Source: Sulfuricurvum kujiense DSM 16994 (lineage in GTDB: Bacteria > Campylobacterota > Campylobacteria > Campylobacterales > Sulfurimonadaceae). Taken from it: a stretch of 64,000 nt of DNA. The position numbers and the translations under genes were made by a program. Below the pieces are notes generated by a model, which saw only the letters and a program-made list of their open reading frames with translations, had not been told where the DNA came from and did no database searches. The DNA lies in the NCBI RefSeq assembly GCF_000183725.1, contig NC_014762.1, positions 1,674,001 through 1,738,000 on the forward strand, read 5' to 3'. Below are positions 35,804 to 44,498 of the stretch, piece after piece; position 1 is the stretch's first letter, and every line of letters starts with the position of its first letter.

Positions 35804-36397
35804 GGTTTTCTCTTCAGGTATTTTTGTGATGAATTAAACCCTCATCCAGGGCAATGGTTCGTTAAGTCGATCTGCTCGTTTTTATCGATGATAGCATCCG
35901 CATCGTTCACATTATCAGGTTGACCTGCAAATGGTCAAAACTACTAAATCATTATCACCCTGTCGATTCAAAGCTCGCCACACTTTCTACATGATTTTTA
36001 GTCCACATCACCCATTTTGTAGAACAATAGTATGAAATGCGCTCTTTTGTTAGAGATGGTATGAAATCCCCGCAGGATTCTGAGCTCCACCTTCAACCGT
36101 AATGGTCAATGTCTTTAAAAAAAAGAACACGGTAATTGTATCAGGGTATGGCGTACGCTTTTACTGCGAAAAAAATTGAACCTGTTTCGAAAAAATCACC
36201 AGTTTCCTTTTTTTGCAATGACATTTGAAGAATCGCCAAAACAGGGTTATTAGAGCGTAAGGTCATTGTGCTCAAAGGACACTCAACAGTTCAATGAGAT
36301 TACGTTTCACAATACGCTTTTAGAAAAATCAACCTAGAAAAAAATCATTTTTTTCAAAATTATGAATATAGATGAAACCAACATTGAAAGGATCAAC
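35804..36397. other. Spacer with a probable gene relic
   Basis: No intact gene is seen. On the minus strand 35843-35930 reads as an open acidic stretch (NDADAIIDKNEQIDLTN then a stop), which looks like the C-terminal stump of a lost gene. The rest holds A-runs and no clear operator. The region separates the recombinase from the next plus-strand pair. Confidence 0.4.
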
Positions 36398-36898
36398 ATG
36401 GAGCAATCCAAAACACTTAACCTGGAACGTCTACTTAAGATGAATGAGAAAGACCAGAGTTTTTTACTGCGGTACCTGTCGCGATTACCTCTGGAATATC
36501 GCCTTGATATCATACAGCGCCATCGCCGCCTGATTCACAAGCTCAAAGAGCAACACGCCGATCTTGAAGTAGCAACACTATCATACGGAGCTATGCTCCT
36601 GGCCATTAAAACCTTCTACAACGAGGACAAGCAACTCAGTAAAAAACGGTTTGAGGATATGAGTCTCGAAGAGATCGGCGAACTGACGATTCGCCAAATC
36701 AAAACATTCGATCAAAAACGGCATACATCCTCACCAAAACGTGACACCTTGATCGGATATTGGGCAGAAGTAAAAACTCTTAAAACAATGGGAAAAGGTT
36801 TTCGCTACATCGCAAAATTTTTGCAAAAGAAACACCGTTTTGAGGTGGGGCATACCCTTATTCAAACTACCTGGAAACAATTGGAGGAAACGAAATGA
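36398..36898 (+). CDS. Unknown protein with possible C-terminal helix-turn-helix
   Basis: A 166-residue basic, helical protein. The last 50 residues (VKTLKTMGKGFRYIAKFLQKKHRFEVGHTLIQTTW) could form a helix-turn-helix like those in mobilisation accessory proteins. The ATG at 36398 has an AAAGGA site; the earlier ATG at 36362 lacks one. The next gene starts inside its stop with a GGAGG site. A role in plasmid or element transfer is a guess. Confidence 0.6.
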   Translation: MEQSKTLNLERLLKMNEKDQSFLLRYLSRLPLEYRLDIIQRHRRLIHKLKEQHADLEVATLSYGAMLLAIKTFYNEDKQLSKKRFEDMSLEEIGELTIRQIKTFDQKRHTSSPKRDTLIGYWAEVKTLKTMGKGFRYIAKFLQKKHRFEVGHTLIQTTWKQLEETK

Positions 36899-37467
36899 AA
36901 AGTATAGAAAAAGCAAAGAATACTGGGATTCGGTTGTTTAATTTGGATGAACCGGTAAATGTGAACAATTTGTGTCCAAGAGGTGATTTTAGAGTGATTC
37001 GTATTTATGGATTGGAAAAACATCCAAGAACTCAAGAGTTAACACCTTTTCTAAAAAAAGTTCTGATCGACTATAAGGGTATGCTTTTGACAGAAAAATA
37101 TGTAGAAATGATCTATATCCGAAAATATCTCAAACTTTTCGCCAGTAAACATTTGATTTCAGACGAACCAAATGATTTTTTCGAACTCAATATTGAAAAA
37201 GGTCAACCGCAGCGATTGTGTTGCAAATTTGATCCGAAGCGTTTTATTTATCGAGCGGAGGCAGATACAATATTGGAAGGATTAAATACTGCTTTGGATG
37301 GGTACTCCAAGAAATATTTTGATGAGAGTACAAATTCACTTGAGGCTTTGGCATATGTCGATTCCGTTCAGCATAATAGTGTTCAAAAACCAAAAGTTAA
37401 AAGCAAGGAATTTGTACAAGATGCCATGCAAGCATTTTGTATCAAAGAAGCAAGACAGCCTGATTAA
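36895..37467 (+). CDS. Unknown protein, coupled to the gene before
   Basis: A 190-residue soluble protein without a recognised domain; MLLTEKYVEMIYIRKYLKLFASKH is amphipathic. It overlaps the upstream gene by 4 bases, so the pair forms an operon. Downstream lies a relic zone with traces of other element genes, so this pair may be a surviving part of a decayed mobile element. Confidence 0.6.
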   Translation: MKSIEKAKNTGIRLFNLDEPVNVNNLCPRGDFRVIRIYGLEKHPRTQELTPFLKKVLIDYKGMLLTEKYVEMIYIRKYLKLFASKHLISDEPNDFFELNIEKGQPQRLCCKFDPKRFIYRAEADTILEGLNTALDGYSKKYFDESTNSLEALAYVDSVQHNSVQKPKVKSKEFVQDAMQAFCIKEARQPD

Positions 37468-37574
37468 TCGGGCTACTCTCAATTCAAATTAATTTTAACA
37501 ATAAATCCTTCATATTTATGCACCATTTATTTTCGTGTTGACTTGCTTCTATTGTTTTGTTAGAATTGATTTAA

Positions 37575-37883
37575 AATATTGGAAAAAAAAGCCCAACTGG
37601 AGCCTCCCTCGGTGCCGCCAGCAATGCTCTTAATGGTGGAGGTGGGGTGACTACCGTTGGTGCTTCCAATCCAACAAACAGCGCTTGGATGGATGCACAA
37701 AATAATAGCTTTGCCACCGCCAAACAAGAAGGGGATTTTAAATATCAGCACTTCGATCTAACTGGTTCAGCTAAACACCTCTCGGAATCAATCGGAGGAT
37801 TTGATAAACTAAAGGGAGCATGAAATTCACCAACCCAAAAACTCGATGATCTTTTAGATGACGCGATGAAAAAATTAAAGTGA
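37575..37883 (+). pseudogene. C-terminal gene remnant with in-frame stop
   Basis: An open frame without a start codon runs from 37575: Gly/Ala/Asn-rich (SPTGASLGAASNALNGGG), then DFKYQHFDLTGSAKHLSESIGGFDKL, a TGA at 37821, and in the same frame TQKLDDLLDDAMKKLK and a second stop at 37881. It reads like the tail of a large secreted or transfer protein such as a TraG-type mating protein, disabled by deletion and one nonsense change. The family assignment is a guess. Confidence 0.5.
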
Positions 37884-37900
37884 GCTGCCATTAAAAATAA

Positions 37901-37915
37901 AGGGGATCATCCCCT
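37901..37915 (+). terminator. Hairpin after the gene remnant
   Basis: AGGGGATCATCCCCT forms a 6-bp GC-rich stem with a 3-base loop, 18 bp after the last stop of the remnant, followed by a CT-rich tract ending in TTTT. It probably was the terminator of the lost gene. Confidence 0.5.
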
Positions 37916-37979
37916 GCTCTCCTTCTTTTGCTAAAGGTAGTAGTGTGTATTTGATTTTCCAAAATTGCCAGAAGCTAAA

Positions 37980-38111
37980 ATGGTATTTGTAAAAGTATCT
38001 CCTGCATCATTTTCACAAAATAACGCTAATTACAATCTTTCTCACCTCATTTTACTGGCCAAAGAGTGGAATCTCGACGTACGTGATCTTTTCCCTTCTA
38101 AAAAATACTAA
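37980..38111 (+). pseudogene. Fragment of an XRE-type regulator
   Basis: A 43-codon frame ends with NYNLSHLILLAKEWNLDVRDLFPSKK, the typical last helices of an XRE helix-turn-helix domain (compare SLxTLLKLAxALGVSLDELF). The first half of the domain is missing and no ribosome site is seen. From 38112 to 38406 I see no other supportable gene. Confidence 0.45.
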
Positions 38112-38406
38112 CCCGCATCTAAAAGATTTTCCCTCAAATTTTCATCAGCTTCTCGTTGAAGCGGATCACATCACTATAAAACCAACCTCGCTGACATTTC
38201 CCCCAAGCATTGTCAGTGCACTCTGTGCATCTCTGATCAGGTACATTACTGCCGTGGGCATCCATGTGAGAATAATAAATTTTTCATCTGTTGTCAGTTT
38301 CATGCTATACGATTTTCGAACATCACTTCACATTATAATATTCCTCCGTCAAACAAATAAAGGGTGTGAAGGATAGCATCGTTCCTTCTTTTTAATTTTC
38401 ACTCTA

Positions 38407-38604
38407 TCATAGCTTGAATTGAACATATGCTTTATCGGCAGTTTCTCTATCTGGAAAAGTTTGGCATATTATTCCAAGCGGCACTGCTTTATACACCGAT
38501 CCAAAACTACGGATTAACACCCATTCACCTAACAGGTTTTCTGAGACTTCGAGACGGTACCATCGTTCACGATGGTTCACGGTTCGTATCATCGTCTGCA
38601 TCAT
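38407..38604 (-). CDS. WGR-domain-only small protein
   Basis: A 65-residue protein that is almost entirely a WGR-like domain (RWYRLEVSENLLGEWVLIRSFGSVYKAV, ending ADKAYVQFKL); the central WGR triplet is replaced by SFGS. WGR domains bind DNA 5' ends or nucleic acid in PARP-type and helicase proteins. It overlaps the upstream membrane-protein gene by 38 bases in another frame and is the last gene of a three-gene operon. Confidence 0.7.
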   Translation of the reverse strand: MMQTMIRTVNHRERWYRLEVSENLLGEWVLIRSFGSVYKAVPLGIICQTFPDRETADKAYVQFKL

Positions 38605-39076
38605 GATCTTCTTCTTTCGCTACTTTCTGTGGATTAGCTATGATGGTATAGTGGAGCATTAGCAGTACTCCGATCACACTCACAAACGCCATCCAATAGG
38701 GAACAGTGGAAGGTTCAGGAAAAGGTTTACCGATGACACTACACACGCTTGGATCATTGATGATCACATCCCCTTTCACAAATCCGACACCCTGCTCAAA
38801 TCTCCACCCCTTTAAAGGATCAACCCGTACACTCTCCCCTCGCCATAATCCGCATGAAAGTGCGCTGTCTGCGTTAAACTGCTCCATCAAAAAATGCTTT
38901 CCAATATATTTACTGTGATTGCTGTAGGCAATCGATGTCATCCCAGCGAGCGCAATCACTCCCGCAAATATCAGTTCTCCTTTTCTGGCAAACAGCAAAA
39001 ATCCCACCCCTAGCACAACAAAAAAAGTCATTATCCATACTTCAATCGAGTTTGAAGCTATCATCTCCAGTTTCAT
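38567..39076 (-). CDS. Membrane protein of unknown function
   Basis: A 169-residue protein with three or four hydrophobic segments: about 12-30 (VWIMTFFVVLGVGFLLFA), 36-50 (ELIFAGVIALAGM) and 133-152 (VPYWMAFVSVIGVLLMLHY), with a loop between the second and third that holds two Cys. The ATG at 39076 has an AAGGA site within the end of the upstream gene; a longer frame from 39184 would overlap that gene by 107 bases. The tail is acidic. Confidence 0.7.
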   Translation of the reverse strand: MKLEMIASNSIEVWIMTFFVVLGVGFLLFARKGELIFAGVIALAGMTSIAYSNHSKYIGKHFLMEQFNADSALSCGLWRGESVRVDPLKGWRFEQGVGFVKGDVIINDPSVCSVIGKPFPEPSTVPYWMAFVSVIGVLLMLHYTIIANPQKVAKEEDHDADDDTNREPS

Positions 39077-39077
39077 C

Positions 39078-39482
39078 TCAACGTTCCTTAATGGTTTTAG
39101 AGATGATTCCTGAACGTACATGGATTCGATACTCTTTATGAAGGCATAGATAAACACTCCGTACTTCACGATTGAGAATTCCACTGACGTTGTACCAAAC
39201 TATCCCGAAAAAGCTTTTCCGTTTGATCAGCTCTATCGGATGTAGGCACAAAAGTTTCTCATAATCAAATCCCCTTCCTTTATGCTCGGTATAGAGGGTC
39301 TGCTCTCCCTCGATCTTGTAACTCTCTTCAGTAGAGTTGTACCGGAGTATCGCATCACGAAAAATTTTGTGTTGCTCTTCACAACCTACGAAATAAAACC
39401 GCTCCCCCTTAGGATTGATAATAATCTCTTTTCTCTCTTCATCGATACACAGATCAATATCGCTGTGAATAACTTGGGACAT
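39078..39482 (-). CDS. Unknown protein
   Basis: A 134-residue beta-rich protein (IDLCIDEERKEIIINPKGERFYFVGCEEQHKIF) with a lipid- or membrane-contact-like end rich in Tyr and Val. Not recognised. An AAAAGGAGA site precedes the ATG. It is the first gene of the operon with the membrane protein and the WGR protein. The upstream region is very AT-rich and contains repeats near the divergent XRE gene. Confidence 0.62.
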   Translation of the reverse strand: MSQVIHSDIDLCIDEERKEIIINPKGERFYFVGCEEQHKIFRDAILRYNSTEESYKIEGEQTLYTEHKGRGFDYEKLLCLHPIELIKRKSFFGIVWYNVSGILNREVRSVYLCLHKEYRIHVRSGIISKTIKER

Positions 39483-39789
39483 TAAATCTCCTTTTAATTT
39501 AGACTAAAATAAACATATATCTATATATTTCTGCTATTATATACTCATATATAAACAATGTCAACACTTTGTATACATATTTGATTATATTAAATCACAA
39601 TTTAGTACCTATATGTATATTTATGATATTTTGCAAAGTGTGTAGTAAATAGTGGTAATATTTATAAGAAGTAAACATTTAATTAATTAAAGTATACTTT
39701 AGTTCACAAATAAGACTTTTTAAATAATTTAGTAAACATTTGAAGTGGTTAGGATAGAATTTTATAAACGAATAAGTATTTGGGGACTC
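39483..39789. promoter_or_regulatory. AT-rich divergent control region with direct repeats
   Basis: The 307-bp gap between the divergent unknown operon and the XRE gene is extremely AT-rich. AGTAAACATTT occurs twice (39670-39680 and 39731-39741), and TAGTA/TAGTT variants recur. Such repeats beside an XRE gene are likely operators for it. Confidence 0.45.
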
Positions 39790-40014
39790 ATGGACAAACA
39801 CGCATTTAATGCTATGCTCAAATCTGCCGGGCTCAGTAAAAAAGAGTTTGCCGAAATTTTAGGGACTACCGGCGGTACGATTTCAAACTGGGGGAATGAG
39901 GGAAGAGAGATCCCTTATTGGGTTGAGTCGTGGTTGAGTCTCTATATTGAGAACATGCAGTGTAAAAAGCTCAAAGAAGCCATCAAAAATAGTGGTGTGT
40001 GTAAAGAACTGTAG
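39790..40014 (+). CDS. XRE-type small regulator
   Basis: A 74-residue protein: FNAMLKSAGLSKKEFAEILGTTGGTISNWGNEGREIPYW is a helix-turn-helix of the XRE/DUF6471-like kind in which the second helix reads GTTGGTISNW. The ATG at 39790 has a GGGGA site; a frame from 39745 has none. The protein is likely to bind the repeats just upstream and control itself and the divergent operon. Confidence 0.75.
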   Translation: MDKHAFNAMLKSAGLSKKEFAEILGTTGGTISNWGNEGREIPYWVESWLSLYIENMQCKKLKEAIKNSGVCKEL

Positions 40015-40294
40015 AGTTCTCTCCCTTTCAGGCCTTTCATCAACGCCGAGAAATAGATATTGTTCGTGTATTTGCTTCTTGGTTAACCTAAGATAAATTA
40101 TATTGAATAATTTATACATGTTATGACAGTTATTTTTATAAAAGGTCAATTTATCAAATAAACTCTGTGATCAAGCTCATTGATTGTTATCAATCTCATA
40201 TCTGAGCTATTAAGAAGATATTAACCTATGAACCCATCAAAGAATTCGATCCAAAAGTCGCCTTCAAAAATCTGTTTTACTATCTAAGAATCAC

Positions 40295-40474
40295 TTATAA
40301 ATCCCCTTCCAAGAGGTTTTCATATTTCCTTTTCTTCATTATTTTAATAATATTGTCAATACTACGATTAAATTTTCGACCAATTCGTTTATGGAGTTTT
40401 CTCCTTATTTTTGTATAACTAAGTTCACTTTTTTGCGATTTTGAATAAGTATACTTCATTTTTCTAGTAGACAT
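40295..40474 (-). CDS. Small basic protein controlled by the palindromic promoter
   Basis: A 59-residue, strongly basic protein (KMKYTYSKSQKSELSYTKIRRKLHKRIGRKFNRS), perhaps nucleic-acid binding. The ATG at 40474 has an AAAGGA site. What makes it credible is a promoter of the RGACA-N5-TGTCY class at 40519-40533 with a TATTAT -10 box 11 bp further on, as for the genes at 52-63 kb. Function unknown. Confidence 0.6.
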   Translation of the reverse strand: MSTRKMKYTYSKSQKSELSYTKIRRKLHKRIGRKFNRSIDNIIKIMKKRKYENLLEGDL

Positions 40475-40501
40475 GTTTATCCTTTGTACTAACATATACG
40501 T

Positions 40502-40533
40502 ATAATACGTATAAATTCAGACACAATATGTCT
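40502..40533 (-). promoter_or_regulatory. Palindromic promoter A (for 40474 gene)
   Basis: On the minus strand AGACA-TATTG-TGTCT (40533-40519), then 11 bases, then TATTAT (40507-40502). The palindrome is perfect in its five-base arms and starts 46 bp before the ATG. It is the only member found outside 52-64 kb. Confidence 0.7.
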
Positions 40534-41189
40534 TCTTTTCTTTTTATACTTTGTCAGGTAAAAACACCTCCTCACGGTGGCATTTCACAAGTAACGTGCA
40601 TACAACTTTTACCGCACGCGGCTTAAGCGCCGATGACTAAGATGCAGTGCAGTGAGCTTTCTAAGAGAAATATGTCGCTTATAAAGATACTTATCATAGT
40701 TTCAATCAATCAGTTAAATATTAAGGGGTAATTTGGTTAAATTATTGCTCTGTTCACGTCAAAACACCATCGAATAAATGCTGGACAGGCTATGTCATAA
40801 ATCTCTTGTTAATCTGTTTTAAATAAATTTTAAAATATGCTTATTAATAAGAGATTGCTTCAATTGTTGAAAATAATAAATTAAGTTTTTACTGCAAAAA
40901 TCACATTTTTTTAGAATCATCTATTGGTCTTATTACATCTGATTATCCTCTGCTTATTATCTAGAAATTCTATCGTTTCTATGTCCTAATAAGTGTAGCC
41001 AGATCAAAATATTTTTAGCATTTTCCATGCATTTTATACGTCGATTCTCCGACAATCATCACTTTTATTCCGCGCTAAGATACTGGTCACTATGACTCAA
41101 CAAAAAAAGGGAGAGAATTGCAACACCTCTGAATCACCATCCACTATATCTTGTATAAAATACACTTGATAGAGATTTTATAAAGCTTG
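40534..41189. other. Non-coding stretch with a GC-rich block
   Basis: No supportable gene. The block 40565-40670 is much GC-richer than its surroundings and contains short inverted repeats (CGGCTTAAGCGCCG near 40618 and TGCAGTGCAGTG near 40650). Such isolated GC-rich blocks in AT-rich genomes often mark structured RNA. The rest (40680-41189) is AT-rich without clear signals. Confidence 0.35.
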
Positions 41190-44100
41190 TCATGATAACC
41201 AACAAATCTCTTTAGAGATAATAATTTCATCTCCTATGACACTCTCTAAATAGGTTCCATAAAACTCAAGCTGCTTGTCATAGCCATTTTCAATTATGAC
41301 ATCTTCAGGAGATTTTTCATTCAATGCCGTGGTTTTAAAATCTACGATCACCCATCCGTTGGCTTCATCATCGTAATAAAACAAATCGATACTACCACGA
41401 ATTTGGTTTCCATCTTGATGCATAACAAAGTCGTGCTCAAAATACGCCTCAGCACCGTTTTTGAGTTTAGTAAAATGACGACTTTTCATAAATACTTTAG
41501 ACATACGGATGATATTGTTTTTAAATTCTTCAGGAACATTGTATTCATTAAAATACCGCTCATATATGTTATCGTTTTCGAGTTCATGCCAGTGATTTTC
41601 AAGTATTTTATGGACAACACTGCCAGCGGTTCCGGCATCAAACTCTCTCTCTTCTAAGAAACTCAACGGATTGACTGTTCCGCTTGGACAGATAAATGAG
41701 AACCGTGAAAACTGTTGCGGTTCAACTATTTTTGGCGGGATGACTTCAATCTCTGCATTGGTCGCGTCATTACCGCTCCACTCTCCGGGATAATAGATCG
41801 AGATATTTTTTATTTGATCGATATGGCGCTCATACAGCTCTTCATAATCGATACCCAACACATTATTGACGAGAGTGAAATAATTGTTACTGCCGCAGTT
41901 GTAGCAAAGGCGTGGTCCCTTTTCGTAATTATTGATAGCTGTTGAGAGGACGAGGTGATGCTCTGGTCGTGTCATCGCAACGTAAAAGAGACGTTTGCGT
42001 TCGGCAAGATGCTTTTGGTTTATCCGCTCTTTGATGAACTTATAGACAAGAGGTTCATATTCGCCGATTTTAAAACCAATCAACTCTTTGTTTTCAAACC
42101 GATCATAGACGAGTGTCTCTTGCTTCGACATCCCTAAAAAGGATCGATTCATCGCACCGATGATGACCATAGGCCATTCCAGTCCCTTTGAGCCGTGCAT
42201 AGTCACTATCTCGATAGACCCAACCCCCTCTTCGATCACGAATGCCTCTTCTTCGATGACGTTCTCGTTGTGGATAAATGCTTCGAGCTCATCGCTGAAT
42301 CCTTTGAGATTCGATCCCATACGAGTCGAGTATTCGTGTGCCATGTCAATCAATTGTTCAATATTAGCTGCACGTTGCTCATATCCATCAATATGACGAT
42401 AGAGGTGCAATAATGCTCTCTCTTCGACAATGTTTTGCACCAGTTTATGCAACGGCGTATAAAACGACAAAGCTTTCCAGCGGAATAGAATTTCAGGTAA
42501 GCGTTTCACTCTCAAGCAGTATTCGATCTCATCGGCACTGCATCGTAAAATGTTCGATCGTAATGCTCCGCTAATAACATATTTCTCTTTTCCGCGAAGA
42601 TTCTCCCAATCTAGATTATCCATGATAGAGAGAAGTTTTAGAACAATAAAAATATCGTTGACCTCTTTGGTCTCAAAAAAGTTGCCGCTGTCGCTTACTT
42701 TGGCGCGCAGCCCCAGTTCCAAGAGACATTGTTTGAGAGGGAGCATGTGTTTGCGCGAATCGAACAACACTGCAATCGCCTTTTTGCCTTCGCTGTACGC
42801 TTGGGCCACATCACTATACTGAGGATGTTTGCCTTGGGTGACTTCGTGAATAAATGAGGCGATATGACGGAGTTCTTGTAGAGATTCATTGCACTCGTCT
42901 TCACACTCTGCTATTGTATGATCGACCGGTGTGGCGAGAATCGCGATTGTCCCCTCCCCTTTCGTATCAGGTGTTAAGAGCGGTTCGTACCGTGCTTCAA
43001 AGTCATTAAAGATCCGTGGTTGAGCGGTATAGGTGTTAAACAAAGCGATACAATCATCGGCGCGAAATTCGCCGATACAATTTATCGGCTCCAACGCAAT
43101 AGACTCTTTTTTCGCCATCGCCGGAGCGAATACATCATTGACTAAATCAATAATAGAGCGATCACTTCGTCGGTTGACCTCCATCGAGAGCGGTTTTTCA
43201 ATTCCTATCGATCGGCTAGCCTTTGCAAAAACCGAAACATCGGCACCTTGGAACGCAAAGATAGATTGTTTTTCATCACCGACAATAAAGATATTCGCAT
43301 TGTTTTTAGCAGCGGCTTTGGTAACAATCCCCCATTGGTAGCTATTGGTATCTTGAAATTCATCGACCATAAAGTAGCGGGTAGAAAGGGCAATATCTTT
43401 TTCCAAAAGCATATTGGCTTGCTCCAATATAGTTTCAAAATCGGTATACCCCTTTTCTCTCAAAGCCAAGCGGAATCGCTCGTACACTTTCACAAACAGA
43501 GCGTGAACGTATTTTAGTGTGCTCACGTAATAGCGCTCCGCATCGGGATCGATCATAGTCCATTTGAGTTCTTTGAGTGCATCTCGCAACCCTTTTACCG
43601 ATTCAAAGGTATCTTCTTCGATATTTTTATTTTTTCGAAATTGTCCCGGATACTCAAACCACTCTCCATGACCTTGCAAGAGTGTTTTAGCATTCGCCAA
43701 AATTGCGTCGCAATAATCGCTCTTGGATGGGTCTTGGGTTGCAAGAGCACCGAGTGCAGAAAAACCTTTTTCAAAATGTTCCCGATACGTACTCAGGTGA
43801 GATGCCATCCAAATCTCACGGAGTGAAAACTCTTTATCATCACAAAGGAGGGCGTAATTGTTGAATGCTTCGCGAAACTGTGCGTTAAAACTGTATTTTT
43901 GGGCGATTTGGGAGAGTTTGTAGAGTGAAATCGTCTGATTGATCTCTTTGATAATTTCGGGTTCATCGCTTAGAACAGCTCGATACGCATCGGTGTACGC
44001 TAAAATCTTTTCATCATCACCGATGATCTGGGGCTTGGAATCGAGTTTGAGATAGTCACCGAATTGTTCGATCAAATCAAGACAATAAGAATGAATCGTA

Positions 44101-44498
44101 CTAATGGTGGCTGATGATAGATATCGCAGTGAATGCTCCAGCATCGATTGGACATGTTCTATCCATGGTTGATCCAAAGGGTTGAGCGCTTTATGAATCG
44201 AATCGTAATCATCATGTTTGAGATCGAGTTTGCCCTCAATATACCGGAGGGTGTTTTGGATCAGAGAGAAAATACGGCTCTTCATCTCCAGCGCACCCGC
44301 TTCGGTATAGGTGATGGTGACGATCTCATTTGGACGGGCGGGACTTAACGCTTCAAGCATAGGCCGAGACGATTCCCCTTCATAAAACAGGTTGAATCCC
44401 ACCAGAATATTGATGTAACGGCGTGAAAGGGTATAGGTTTTACCTGAACCCGCTCCGGCACTGATGGCGACATGGTTAAAAATATCAAATTTATTCAT
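41190..44498 (-). CDS. addA: AddA/RecB-like helicase-nuclease
   Basis: UvrD/Rep-type superfamily 1 helicase fused to a RecB-type nuclease, about 1102 residues. Walker A is SAGAGSGKT (13-21); further motifs include DFETILEQA, FMVDEFQDTN (Walker B), VGDEKQSIFAFQGAD, TMHGSKGLEWPMV and LFYVAMTRPEHHLV. The C-terminal nuclease has GSIDLFYYD, VDFKTT and QLEFYG. The ATG at 44498 has a GGAGG site and overlaps the AddB-like gene. Acts in double-strand break processing and degradation of foreign DNA. Confidence 0.9.
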   Translation of the reverse strand: MNKFDIFNHVAISAGAGSGKTYTLSRRYINILVGFNLFYEGESSRPMLEALSPARPNEIVTITYTEAGALEMKSRIFSLIQNTLRYIEGKLDLKHDDYDSIHKALNPLDQPWIEHVQSMLEHSLRYLSSATISTIHSYCLDLIEQFGDYLKLDSKPQIIGDDEKILAYTDAYRAVLSDEPEIIKEINQTISLYKLSQIAQKYSFNAQFREAFNNYALLCDDKEFSLREIWMASHLSTYREHFEKGFSALGALATQDPSKSDYCDAILANAKTLLQGHGEWFEYPGQFRKNKNIEEDTFESVKGLRDALKELKWTMIDPDAERYYVSTLKYVHALFVKVYERFRLALREKGYTDFETILEQANMLLEKDIALSTRYFMVDEFQDTNSYQWGIVTKAAAKNNANIFIVGDEKQSIFAFQGADVSVFAKASRSIGIEKPLSMEVNRRSDRSIIDLVNDVFAPAMAKKESIALEPINCIGEFRADDCIALFNTYTAQPRIFNDFEARYEPLLTPDTKGEGTIAILATPVDHTIAECEDECNESLQELRHIASFIHEVTQGKHPQYSDVAQAYSEGKKAIAVLFDSRKHMLPLKQCLLELGLRAKVSDSGNFFETKEVNDIFIVLKLLSIMDNLDWENLRGKEKYVISGALRSNILRCSADEIEYCLRVKRLPEILFRWKALSFYTPLHKLVQNIVEERALLHLYRHIDGYEQRAANIEQLIDMAHEYSTRMGSNLKGFSDELEAFIHNENVIEEEAFVIEEGVGSIEIVTMHGSKGLEWPMVIIGAMNRSFLGMSKQETLVYDRFENKELIGFKIGEYEPLVYKFIKERINQKHLAERKRLFYVAMTRPEHHLVLSTAINNYEKGPRLCYNCGSNNYFTLVNNVLGIDYEELYERHIDQIKNISIYYPGEWSGNDATNAEIEVIPPKIVEPQQFSRFSFICPSGTVNPLSFLEEREFDAGTAGSVVHKILENHWHELENDNIYERYFNEYNVPEEFKNNIIRMSKVFMKSRHFTKLKNGAEAYFEHDFVMHQDGNQIRGSIDLFYYDDEANGWVIVDFKTTALNEKSPEDVIIENGYDKQLEFYGTYLESVIGDEIIISKEICWLS

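Noticed and set aside
38083-38376. A 97-codon plus-strand frame after the XRE fragment
   Set aside because: It overlaps the XRE-like fragment in another frame, lacks a ribosome site and has no recognisable domain.
40534-41189. A retron or reverse-transcriptase-linked RNA in the non-coding gap
   Set aside because: No reverse transcriptase gene is seen anywhere in the window, so the GC-rich block cannot be assigned to that class.
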